Below the pieces are notes generated by a model. The model searched no databases and was not told the origin of the DNA. It was given only the letters and a program-made list of their open reading frames with translations. A DNA stretch of 8,455 bases, taken from assembly GCA_947259605.1 (NCBI GenBank), contig CAMYMX010000116.1, forward strand, positions 1-8,455. The letters run 5' to 3'. Source of the stretch: an uncultured Polyangiaceae bacterium. GTDB lineage: Bacteria > Myxococcota_A > Polyangia > Polyangiales > Houyiibacteriaceae. How positions within the stretch are numbered: the first letter of the stretch is position 1; the number at the start of each line of letters is the position of its first letter. Both the position numbers and the translations under genes were made by a program. Of the stretch, positions 1 through 6,207 are shown in pieces.

Positions 1-725
1 CCGTCGCCAGCCAAGCGGCGATTGCCGTCCAGAACACCCTCTTTGCAAAACGGATCGAGCAAGAGGCCGTCATGCGCGAGCGATTTCGGCGGCTACTCTC
101 GCCGGCCATCGCGGAGCAGGTGCTTTCCGGACAGCTCGAGGTCACCAAGGGCGGCGAGCTCCGAGAAACGACCATCCTGTTCGCCGACATTCGCGGCTTT
201 ACCAGCATGAGCGAATCCCACGAACCCGAAATCGTGGTGGACGCGCTCAACGAGTATTTCGAGCGTATGGTCGAAATCGCGTTCCGCTACGAAGGGACGC
301 TCGACAAATTCATCGGGGACGAGATGATGGTGCTCTTTGGATCGCCGGTTGCGCATGACGACGACGCGGACCGCGCGGTTCGCGCGGCGCTCGAAATGCA
401 AGGCGCGCTCTCCGACCTCAACGAGCGACACGAAGCGCAGGGGCTGCCTCCCTTCAAAATTGGAATTGGCATCAACACGGGGGAGGTCGTTGCCGGGTAC
501 ATCGGAAGCAGCCAGGCGCTCGAGTACACTGTGATCGGCGACCCGGTGAACACCGGTGCACGGCTCTGCTCGCTGGCCAAGCCCGGACAGACCCTGCTGA
601 GTGAAGGCACCGTCGAAAAGCTCACCGGTGGCTTCGCGTTTGAAGAGCTCCCTGAGGAGAAGGTGAAGGGCAAGGCCCAGCCGATTCGGGTTTTCGAGCT
701 CATCGGCTGCGCCGAGCCCGAGTGA
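1..725 (+). CDS. GAF-linked class III adenylate/guanylate cyclase, C-terminal part (5' end outside window)
   Basis: This protein probably makes cAMP from ATP in the cytoplasm. The reading frame is open from base 3, and the first 23 residues (ASQAAIAVQNTLFAKRI and following) look like the last helix of a GAF sensor domain. The ATG at 72 is therefore internal and the gene starts upstream of the window. Numbering that Met as 1, a linker helix (RFRRLLSPAIAEQVLSG) leads into a full cyclase domain. It has metal ligands D39 (FADIRGFT) and D83 (KFIGDEMM), purine-selecting K79 and T153 (EYTVIGD), and transition-state residues N160 and R164 (VNTGAR). The Lys/Thr pair is typical of bacterial class IIIb adenylate cyclases, so ATP is the likelier substrate. 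No catalytic residue is missing. The stop is TGA at 723-725, 48 bases before the preferred accA start. The cyclase call is firm; substrate and input signal are inferred. Confidence 0.93.
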   Translation, partial: VASQAAIAVQNTLFAKRIEQEAVMRERFRRLLSPAIAEQVLSGQLEVTKGGELRETTILFADIRGFTSMSESHEPEIVVDALNEYFERMVEIAFRYEGTLDKFIGDEMMVLFGSPVAHDDDADRAVRAALEMQGALSDLNERHEAQGLPPFKIGIGINTGEVVAGYIGSSQALEYTVIGDPVNTGARLCSLAKPGQTLLSEGTVEKLTGGFAFEELPEEKVKGKAQPIRVFELIGCAEPE

Positions 726-773
726 GCCTCCCGGAGCTTGCCGCCCCTGACAGATATGCGAAGCACCAGGCGG

Positions 774-1730
774 ATGGCCCACCTGGACTTCGAAGCGCCC
801 CTGGTCGAGCTCGAGGAGCGGATCGCCGCACTCAGGGCGCTCACCGACGCGGGCGCCCCTGAGGCCGAGGCGATCGACGGCGAGATCGGCGCGCTCGAGG
901 CCCAGGCCGAGCAGCTGCAGCGTGAGCTCTACGCGGACCTCGACGTCTGGAAGAAAGTTCAGCTCAGCCGGCATCCCGACCGGCCGTACTTTCGCGATTA
1001 CATCGCACTCCTATTCGAGGACTTCATCGAGCTGCACGGCGACCGCACGTTCCGCGACGATCCTGCGATCATTGCTGGTTTTGCCCGCTTCGGACCTGAA
1101 ATCATTGCGATCGTGGGCCACCAAAAAGGCCGAACCGCGAAGGACAAGGCGCACCGGAACTTCGGCATGGCGCACCCCGAGGGCTATCGAAAAGCGATCC
1201 GCGTCATGCAGCTCGCCGAGCAGGCCGGACGAGCGGTCTTCACGTTCATCGACACGCCCGGGGCGTATCCGGGTCTCGGCGCCGAAGAGCGCGGCCAAGC
1301 CGAGGCCATCGGCCGCTCGATCGAAGTGATGAGCGGGCTGCGGGTGCCGGTGGTCGCGACGATCATCGGAGAGGGCGGCTCCGGAGGCGCCCTCGCGATT
1401 GGGGTGGCCAATCGGGTGCTGATGTTCGAGTACGCGACGTATAGCGTGATCACCCCGGAGGGCTGCGCGTCGATTCTCTGGCGGGACGGGACCCGGATCG
1501 CGGACGCGGCGGAACAACTCCGACTGCTCGCGAACGACGCCAAGCGCCTGGGCGTCGTCGACGAAGTGGTGCAGGAGCCGGCGGGTGGGGCGCACCGGAA
1601 GCCCGAAACGGCGGCGGAGTCGCTTCGGAAGGGCCTGCAACGTCACCTCGACGGATTGCGGGGTCTTTCCGGCAAGCAGCTGGTCTCCCAGCGATATCAG
1701 CGATTTCGGGCACTTGGGACCTGGCAGTAG
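774..1730 (+). CDS. accA: Acetyl-CoA carboxylase carboxyltransferase subunit alpha
   Basis: AccA pairs with AccD to form the carboxyltransferase that moves CO2 from biotin on AccB to acetyl-CoA, giving malonyl-CoA for fatty acid synthesis. The protein is 318 residues, against 319 in E. coli, and collinear with it. It has the N-terminal LDFEAPLVELEERI helix, GHQKGR (115-120), TPGAYPG (161-167), the oxyanion glycines GEGGSGG (199-205), PEGCASILW (228-236) and GGAHRKPE near the end. The frame allows a TTG at 738 and an ATG at 756. I chose ATG 774 because the family normally begins M-x(1-4)-LDFE and this start gives the family length. None of the three has a good Shine-Dalgarno, so the start is uncertain by up to 12 codons. 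accD is not in the window, which is common. It may be cotranscribed with the cyclase upstream. Confidence 0.96.
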   Translation: MAHLDFEAPLVELEERIAALRALTDAGAPEAEAIDGEIGALEAQAEQLQRELYADLDVWKKVQLSRHPDRPYFRDYIALLFEDFIELHGDRTFRDDPAIIAGFARFGPEIIAIVGHQKGRTAKDKAHRNFGMAHPEGYRKAIRVMQLAEQAGRAVFTFIDTPGAYPGLGAEERGQAEAIGRSIEVMSGLRVPVVATIIGEGGSGGALAIGVANRVLMFEYATYSVITPEGCASILWRDGTRIADAAEQLRLLANDAKRLGVVDEVVQEPAGGAHRKPETAAESLRKGLQRHLDGLRGLSGKQLVSQRYQRFRALGTWQ

Positions 1731-1742
1731 GGCACGCCTTTT

Positions 1743-1772
1743 TTGACGTGAGTCCGCCGGGCTACCTACGAT
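1743..1772 (+). promoter_or_regulatory. Possible sigma70 promoter for the lipoprotein-LysM pair
   Basis: TTGACG at 1743-1748 is followed after 18 bases by TACGAT at 1767-1772. A start near 1779 would leave a very short leader that still includes the AGGA at 1781-1784. It would also exclude the GTG at 1777, which agrees with translation from GTG 1792. The -10 is only a partial match, so this is a prediction from sequence alone. Confidence 0.4.
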
Positions 1773-1780
1773 TCAGGTGC

Positions 1781-1784
1781 AGGA
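1781..1784 (+). promoter_or_regulatory. Ribosome binding site that supports the GTG 1792 start
   Basis: AGGA lies 7 bases before GTG 1792. The upstream in-frame GTG at 1777 has no comparable site at proper spacing. The 1792 start also places a clean Met-Lys before the hydrophobic signal segment. Confidence 0.5.
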
Positions 1785-1791
1785 TTATGCC

Positions 1792-2580
1792 GTGAAGACG
1801 CTCTTCGCAGTGGCCAGTGTATCGACCTTGATCGGGTGCAGCTCGGTGGGAGCGCGTTCGAACGCCCGAACTGCGTCCGATGAGGCCGCTCGCGGCGCGG
1901 AGCTGACAGCGCTTCGCGTGCAATTTGAAGAGCAGGAACAAGAGCTTCGAACGGTTCGAGGCCAGCTCGCTTTGGCGCGCGCCGAGGTGCAAGAGCTCAA
2001 GGGAGACAAGAGCCTCTCTTCGGAGCGCTCGACCAGCAGCGCAAGCGACGTCGGACTGCCGTGGGCGACCGGCGGGGAGGGCGAGCTCGAGATGGAGCCT
2101 GTCCTTCGCATCGACGGCGAGATTGTGGACGAACGTTTGCCCACCACGGCCGACATCCCGGAGATGCCCGACTTCCTCGAGCCGCAGCCCGCTGAGGCGC
2201 CCCAGCGTAGAGAGGTCAATGTCGACGGGTATCGCCGAGCGCTGAGCTTGATCCGGGAGCAGAAATTCAACGACGCCCTGCTGGAGCTCGACGCGTTTGC
2301 TTCTGAGCACCCGAGTCATCCGTACACGGACAACGCGCTCTATTGGAGCGGCGAGATTTACTACTTGCGGCACGAGCACGATCGCGCGCTCGAGTACTTT
2401 CAGCGGATCGAGAAACTGCACGCCTGGGAGAACAAGGCCCCGGACGCGCTCTATCGGATCGGGCAAATCTATCTGAGACGCGGTGATACTGCTCGTGCTC
2501 AGGCTTACTTCGACAAAGTTAGGGAGCAGTTCCCGAATACCGCGGCGGCGCGGTTGGCGCTGCGGGAGGACGCATCATGA
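1792..2580 (+). CDS. CpoB/YbgF-like lipoprotein with coiled coil and C-terminal TPR repeats
   Basis: A 262-residue envelope protein resembling CpoB (YbgF), which in E. coli works with Tol-Pal and PBP1B to coordinate peptidoglycan synthesis with outer-membrane constriction. It begins MKTLFAVASVSTLIGCSS. The lipobox LIGC has Cys16 as the lipidation site, and Ser at +2 favours outer-membrane sorting. Residues about 31-71 are charged and heptad-like (a short coiled coil). Residues about 72-140 are a low-complexity acidic and proline-containing linker. Residues about 146-255 hold three TPR-type repeats with the family signatures NALYWSGEIYY, KAPDALYRIGQIYL and FPNTAAARLAL. The stop overlaps the next ATG (ATGA), so the two are probably translationally coupled. 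Two oddities are that no tol or pal gene is nearby and that E. coli CpoB is periplasmic, not a lipoprotein. The fold is confident; the Tol-Pal role is inferred, and other YbgF-like TPR lipoproteins (BamD-like scaffolds) are possible. Confidence 0.85.
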   Translation: MKTLFAVASVSTLIGCSSVGARSNARTASDEAARGAELTALRVQFEEQEQELRTVRGQLALARAEVQELKGDKSLSSERSTSSASDVGLPWATGGEGELEMEPVLRIDGEIVDERLPTTADIPEMPDFLEPQPAEAPQRREVNVDGYRRALSLIREQKFNDALLELDAFASEHPSHPYTDNALYWSGEIYYLRHEHDRALEYFQRIEKLHAWENKAPDALYRIGQIYLRRGDTARAQAYFDKVREQFPNTAAARLALREDAS

Positions 2581-3638
2581 AGCTGGTGGGATGGACGAGC
2601 ATGGTGGCCGTGCTGATAGCGGGCACGGCAATCGCACAGGGCAGTGAAGACCAGGGGACCGAACAGGCAACCGTGAAGGTCCCATCAGATGTGCCCAATT
2701 CACACACGGTCAAAGACGGCGACACGCTCTGGGACATTACGCAGACCTACTACGGCGATCCGTACCGCTGGCCTCAGGTCTGGTCATACAACCCCGAGAT
2801 CACCAACCCGCATTGGATCTACCCCGACGCAACGGTCCAGCTTCGCCCCAGCGATGGCTCGGCGGTCGACACGGCGCCCCGTGGCTTCGCGCGGACCAAG
2901 TACAGGCCCTCTACGACGCACGCGGTCTACCAGGCGGAGTACGGCTTTCTGAATGAGAATGCGCTCACCGACGCCGGCTACATCATCGGCGCGAAAGAAG
3001 AGCAGATGATGATGATCGACACCGACGTGGTGTACGTTCGCTTCGACGAAGGCGTGGAGCCGGAGATCGGCCGCACCTACACGGTGTTCCGGACAATCGA
3101 GAAGTCGGAACGTGAATCCTGGGAACGGGGGACGCTGGTGCGCCTTCTCGGCCAGGTCAGGCTCGATGATTACGACGAGAAGCGCCAGGTCGGTCACGCC
3201 GTTGTCACGAACGCGCTCGAAGGTCTGGAGCGCGGCTTCCGGCTCGCGCCCTTGGAGCGGAATTTTTACTGGGTCGACGTCGTTCCCGCAGAACGATCGC
3301 TTCGCGCCAGAGTCGTGGCGAGCCTTTACCCTCGCAAGCTCCCGTCGACCAACCAGGTCGTCTTCGTGAACGTCGGCGAAGAGCAGGGCATTGTCCTCGG
3401 AAATCGCTTCTACGTCGTCCGCCAGGGCGACGAGTGGCGCATGAGCTCTGAAGGCAGCATCGGCCGCGAAGTCGAGACGACGGTGCCGTTGCCAGCCGAG
3501 CCCAAGCACTACCCCTGGGAGGTCGTCGCGATCGGACGGGCGGTCAACGTACAGCCCAAGACGACCGCGATCCTCCTCGAGCGAGCCACCAGGGCCGTTC
3601 GCATGGGCGATCACGCGGAATTGCGCCAAGGGGAATAG
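2577..3638 (+). CDS. Secreted LysM peptidoglycan-binding protein with tandem FlgT-C-like C-terminal domains
   Basis: A 353-residue exported protein. Residues 1-20 form a signal peptide ending AIA before Gln21, a plausible signal peptidase I site. Residues about 42-90 are one LysM domain (HTVKDGDTLWDITQTYYGD, then W-x-YNPEITNPHWIYP), a fold that binds the glycan backbone of peptidoglycan. The rest has no catalytic motif that I recognise. Residues about 145-230 (VVYVRFDEGVEPEIGRTYTVFR ... GLERGFRLAP) and about 258-350 (VVFVNVGEEQGIVLGNRFYVV ... VRMGDHAEL) share one pattern: a beta strand, an 'x-G-x-x-x-G-x-x-Y/F-x-V' turn, and a closing '(R/E)(M/R)G(D/F)' strand. That pattern resembles FlgT C-terminal type beta domains. 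ATG 2577 overlaps the upstream stop, and GGGAGGA at 2564-2570 sits 6 bases before it. A periplasmic wall-anchored role alongside the preceding lipoprotein is inferred. Confidence 0.85.
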   Translation: MKLVGWTSMVAVLIAGTAIAQGSEDQGTEQATVKVPSDVPNSHTVKDGDTLWDITQTYYGDPYRWPQVWSYNPEITNPHWIYPDATVQLRPSDGSAVDTAPRGFARTKYRPSTTHAVYQAEYGFLNENALTDAGYIIGAKEEQMMMIDTDVVYVRFDEGVEPEIGRTYTVFRTIEKSERESWERGTLVRLLGQVRLDDYDEKRQVGHAVVTNALEGLERGFRLAPLERNFYWVDVVPAERSLRARVVASLYPRKLPSTNQVVFVNVGEEQGIVLGNRFYVVRQGDEWRMSSEGSIGREVETTVPLPAEPKHYPWEVVAIGRAVNVQPKTTAILLERATRAVRMGDHAELRQGE

Positions 3639-3694
3639 ACGCCGCGCGAAGGTCGTTGCTTCCATGCCCCGCTTTGGGGGACTATTGAACCCGT

Positions 3695-5509
3695 ATGGCT
3701 TCAGACGGCGACCGCGACGGCACGGAGGCGCTACGGCTGCAAAACGTCGTAGAGCGCGAGCGGGCCAAGCTGCGCGCGCTTCAAGACATCAGCTCGGCAC
3801 TCGGTTCTACGCTCGACCTCGGCGAGCTGCTCGACATGATTCTCGACCGGATCTCCGAGCTCATGGAGGCCGACCGGTCGACGCTCTACCTGCTGGATGA
3901 GGAAACCGACGAGCTCTGGTCCAAGGTAGTCCAAGGAGACGAGGTCCACGAGATTCGCCTGAAACCGGGCGAGGGGCTCGCTGGAGCGGTGGCAAGCACG
4001 GGTCGGCCGCTCAACATCAAGGATGCCTACCAGGACGTCCGCTTCGACGCGGCGTGGGACCGGGAGACAGGGTACCGGACCCGGTCGACCTTGTGCGTCC
4101 CGATGAAGAACCAACACGGTCGCACCATCGGCGTCGTGCAAGTGCTCAACAAGCATGAAGGGCACTTCACCGTCGGCGACGAAGCGCTGCTGACGGCGCT
4201 CGCAAGCCACGCGGCTGTTTCGATCGAAAACTCGAAGCTGTTTCTCTCGGTGGTCGGAAAGAACATCGAGCTGCTCGACACCAAAGAGAAGCTCGAGAAG
4301 AAGATCCGCGAGCTGGACGTTCTGTTCGAGATCACCCAGGTCGCGGCAAGTGCGATGGAGCTCGATGACCTCTTGGCCGGCGTGCTCGCTCGAACGATGC
4401 GCGCTACCGATGCCGAGGCCGCATCCATTCTGCTCGCGGATGAATACACCGGGGACCTCACCTTCCGCGCGGCGGTCGGAGGAGAGCCGGACCGCGTCAA
4501 GAAGATGAAGATCAAAGCGGGCCAGGGGATCTCGGGCTGGGTCGCTGAAAACGGCCGGCCACAAATCGTCAACGAGGCGGAGGCCGATCCCCGCCACTCC
4601 ACACACATCTCGGACGAGGTTGGCTATCATCCGAAGTCGGTTCTCTGCGTTCCACTGCGATGGGACGACGGCTCGGGGGCCCTGCAGCTCCTCAACAAAT
4701 CGGGCGGGCGGGCCCCATTCATCGACGACGACCTCAAGATGGCCACGGTCATCGCTGGGCATCTATCAACTGCGATCGCCCAGTCGCAGTCGCGCGCGCA
4801 GAAGGCCCGCCAGGAGCGCCTGACCACGCTCGGCCGCTTCCTTTCGAGCATGCTCCATGATTTGAAGACCCCACTGACGGTCATCTCCGGCTACACGCAG
4901 ATGCTCGTCCAAGAGGGCGACGAAGACGAGCGCCGGGCGCTCGCCGCTTCGGTCCGGCGCCAGGTCCAGCTCCTTACGACCATGATGGGCGAGACCTTGG
5001 CCTTCGCGAAGGGCGAGCGGCGGATTTTGATCCGCCGGGTCTACCTTCACACCTTTTTCGAAGACCTCGCTGAACAACTCAAGCCCGAGCTCGCTGAACG
5101 TCGCATCCGCCTCGAGCTCGCTCTCAGCGACCGTGGCGTGGCCCACTTCGACGAGGAAAAAATGCAGCGTGTCTTTCACAACCTCGCCCGTAACGCAGCC
5201 GAAGCCATCGGCGACCAGGGCGGTGTCTGCCGCCTCGAAGTCGACCGCTCCGAAACCGGCGACCTCGTGTTGACCTTCGCCGATGACGGCCCCGGCGTCT
5301 CGGAAGAGATCCGCGAGCGGCTGTTCGAGTCGTTTACGACACACGGCAAAAAGGGCGGCACCGGCCTTGGTCTAGCGATTGTGCAGAGCATCGTGGAGGA
5401 CCACGGTGGGAGCGTGACGGTGGATAGCGAACCAGGGCGGACGGCGTTTTCGATCGTGCTGCCTCAGCCACAGCCGAGGAGCAGCGCGCGACCCGCGGCT
5501 GCGGAGTAG
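3695..5509 (+). CDS. Soluble sensor histidine kinase, GAF-GAF-HisKA-HATPase
   Basis: A 604-residue cytoplasmic two-component kinase with no membrane segment. Domains in order are GAF1 at about 30-185 (CVPMKNQHG, VVQVLNKHEG), a helical linker at 186-210, GAF2 at about 210-365 (CVPLRWDDG, LQLLNKSGG), HisKA with phosphoacceptor His388 in HDLKTPL, and a HATPase domain. The HATPase carries the N box with N496 and N500 (FHNLARNAAEAI), G1 DDGPG (530-534), the F box LFESF (543-547) and G2 GGTGLGL (554-560). All kinase residues look intact. An in-frame TGA at 3686-3688 makes ATG 3695 the first possible start. It has no Shine-Dalgarno at normal spacing; the nearest G run (3676-3680) ends 14 bases upstream. 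No response regulator is visible, so this is an orphan kinase here. Each GAF domain could bind a small molecule or cyclic nucleotide, but the ligand cannot be read from sequence. Confidence 0.95.
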   Translation: MASDGDRDGTEALRLQNVVERERAKLRALQDISSALGSTLDLGELLDMILDRISELMEADRSTLYLLDEETDELWSKVVQGDEVHEIRLKPGEGLAGAVASTGRPLNIKDAYQDVRFDAAWDRETGYRTRSTLCVPMKNQHGRTIGVVQVLNKHEGHFTVGDEALLTALASHAAVSIENSKLFLSVVGKNIELLDTKEKLEKKIRELDVLFEITQVAASAMELDDLLAGVLARTMRATDAEAASILLADEYTGDLTFRAAVGGEPDRVKKMKIKAGQGISGWVAENGRPQIVNEAEADPRHSTHISDEVGYHPKSVLCVPLRWDDGSGALQLLNKSGGRAPFIDDDLKMATVIAGHLSTAIAQSQSRAQKARQERLTTLGRFLSSMLHDLKTPLTVISGYTQMLVQEGDEDERRALAASVRRQVQLLTTMMGETLAFAKGERRILIRRVYLHTFFEDLAEQLKPELAERRIRLELALSDRGVAHFDEEKMQRVFHNLARNAAEAIGDQGGVCRLEVDRSETGDLVLTFADDGPGVSEEIRERLFESFTTHGKKGGTGLGLAIVQSIVEDHGGSVTVDSEPGRTAFSIVLPQPQPRSSARPAAAE

Positions 5510-5573
5510 ATCGGGGCGCGGACACCCCTCCCCATAAGACAGCAGGCGGCAGCGCGAGCCCGCAGAGCGAAGC

Positions 5574-5590
5574 CCGGCGCAGCGCGCCGG
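5574..5590. repeat. Perfect 7-bp GC-rich inverted repeat (possible U-less terminator hairpin)
   Basis: CCGGCGC (5574-5580) pairs perfectly with GCGCCGG (5584-5590) across a 3-base AGC loop. It begins 65 bases after the kinase stop. No T-run follows on either strand, so it would be a U-less or Rho-assisted terminator at best. Just before it, GCGAGCCCGCA and GCGAAGCCCGG form an imperfect direct repeat, which hints at an interspersed intergenic repeat. Confidence 0.45.
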
Positions 5591-5630
5591 CAAGGCGGAG
5601 CACAGCGATCGCCGCGCCAGGGAGGACTAC

Positions 5631-5647
5631 GGGTGGGGGTGGGCGGG
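5631..5647 (+). other. Canonical G-quadruplex motif
   Basis: The bases gggtgggggtgggcggg give four G-runs of at least three (5631-5633, 5635-5639, 5641-5643, 5645-5647) separated by single-base loops T, T and C. Short loops favour very stable parallel quadruplexes. The G-strand is the plus strand, so it would form in kinase read-through RNA or in the non-template DNA strand of that transcription. The motif is seen directly; folding in the cell is inferred. Confidence 0.7.
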
Positions 5648-5706
5648 TGGTGTAACTAAACCAAACCAGCCAACACGCTCAGCAACCACCCCCCACCACG
5701 CCCGCC
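5632..5706. repeat. Long-loop inverted repeat pairing the G-rich and C-rich arms in two registers
   Basis: One register pairs GGCGGG (5642-5647) with CCCGCC (5701-5706), a 2-base bulge (5699-5700), then TGGTG (5648-5652) with CACCA (5694-5698), leaving a 41-base loop. The other pairs GGTGGGGGTGG (5632-5642) with CCACCCCCCACC (5686-5697) with one unpaired C. The two share bases and also compete with the quadruplex, so they are mutually exclusive. Confidence 0.5.
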
Positions 5707-5749
5707 GCAACACCAGCCCAAGGCGGACCTTGCTCGGCTCGATCAGCTG

Positions 5750-6112
5750 CTACGCGAAGTCGCGCTCCATCCGCTCTTCGTCCTCCTTGCAGCGAATGCA
5801 GAGCTCGGTTTCGGGACGCGCTTCGAGGCGCTTGATGCTGATCGGCTCTTCGCAATCCTCGCAGACGCCGAAGTCGCCCTCGTCGAGCTTTTTGAGGGCC
5901 TTCTCTATCTTCTGAAGGAAAACGCGCTCACGGCCTCGGAGGCGGAAAGTGAAGGACTGCATATATTCGCTCGATGCGAGGTCCATTTCGTCGGGCAGCT
6001 CGGACGCATCGAGGGTCATGTCCTGATCCATCGTTTCGCGCGCGCGGCGGATGACGGCGTCCCGCTTCTCTTCTAGGTTCGCCCGAAATCTCTTCAGCTC
6101 GGTCTTCTTCAT
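5750..6112 (-). CDS. DksA/TraR family RNA polymerase-binding regulator
   Basis: A 120-residue DksA-type protein. DksA inserts its coiled-coil tip into the RNA polymerase secondary channel and, with ppGpp, resets transcription during starvation. Residues about 1-75 form two charged helices joined by a tip DEMDLA (41-46) that preserves the functional DxxDxA of DksA (D41, D44, A46). A C4 zinc finger follows (C84, C87, C105, C108), with GDFGVCEDC, ISIKRLEARP and LCIRCK closely matching DksA. It is shorter than E. coli DksA (151 aa), mainly at the N-terminus, as in many deltaproteobacterial paralogues, so I give no symbol. On its own strand an AGGGGG purine run lies about 8 bases before the ATG, and a strong promoter lies just upstream. 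It is downstream of moeA on the same strand but 95 bases away and probably transcribed separately. Confidence 0.93.
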   Translation of the reverse strand: MKKTELKRFRANLEEKRDAVIRRARETMDQDMTLDASELPDEMDLASSEYMQSFTFRLRGRERVFLQKIEKALKKLDEGDFGVCEDCEEPISIKRLEARPETELCIRCKEDEERMERDFA

Positions 6113-6139
6113 ACTACTGACCCCCCTTGAGGGAGCGCG

Positions 6140-6167
6140 ATAATAGTGACGGCAGGTGCCGAGTCAA
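6140..6167 (-). promoter_or_regulatory. Near-consensus sigma70 promoter of the dksA-like gene
   Basis: On the minus strand, TTGACT (6162-6167) and TATTAT (6140-6145) are separated by 16 bases, and each hexamer matches consensus at 5 of 6 positions. Transcription would start near 6133, giving a leader of about 20 bases that contains the AGGGGG ribosome site. The A/T-rich -10 stands out in this GC-rich region, and its distance from the ATG is right for this gene. Confidence 0.68.
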
Positions 6168-6207
6168 GAACCGAACCGACAAACGGCTGAAATTACGCGG
6201 GAATGCG

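Larger units (their letters stand above)
5510..5749. other. Convergent intergenic region with G-quadruplex motif and inverted repeats, no gene seen
   Basis: This 240-bp gap lies between the 3' ends of the histidine kinase gene (plus strand) and the dksA-like gene (minus strand). I see no credible coding region. It is strand-asymmetric: a GC-rich palindromic part (about 5530-5625), a G-rich tract (5631-5652), an A/C-rich stretch (5656-5693) and a C-rich arm (5683-5706). A small 5-bp hairpin, CAAGG/CCTTG with a 4-base loop, sits at 5719-5732, just past the dksA-like stop in its direction of transcription. No T-tract follows any hairpin on either strand, so there is no canonical intrinsic terminator. 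Transcription ending here is expected from the convergent layout, and the structured DNA is the natural candidate for it. Confidence 0.6.

Noticed and set aside
738..773. TTG 738 or ATG 756 as the accA start
   Set aside because: Either would add residues before the conserved LDFE start of the family. The GGAG before TTG 738 is only 1 base away, and ATG 756 has no ribosome site. ATG 774 gives family length, though it is not proven.
1731..1750. Intrinsic terminator after accA at the T6 run (1739-1744)
   Set aside because: Upstream of the T-run only a 3-bp GGC/GCC pairing is possible, too weak for a terminator. The last Ts also form the -35-like TTGACG of the next gene.
3664..3900. Short plus-strand open frame overlapping the kinase start
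   Set aside because: It is almost wholly inside the kinase gene in another frame, is Arg/Ala-rich and shows no domain.
3731..4762. Long minus-strand open frame (343 codons) opposite the histidine kinase
   Set aside because: It mirrors the kinase codons in a GC-rich gene, encodes no recognisable domain and lies wholly inside a clear gene. Similar shadows at 93-974 (-), 2784-3665 (-), 6484-6996 (+) and 7824-8432 (+) were dropped for the same reason.
5334..5603. Minus-strand open frame covering the kinase 3' end and the intergenic gap
   Set aside because: The composition is Arg/Ser/Pro-rich with no motif or ribosome site. It is typical of noncoding frames in GC-rich DNA.
5605..5612. GCGATCGC octamer as a HIP1-type or recombination site
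   Set aside because: A single copy of an 8-bp palindrome in GC-rich DNA is expected by chance; related GATCG strings also occur inside genes here.
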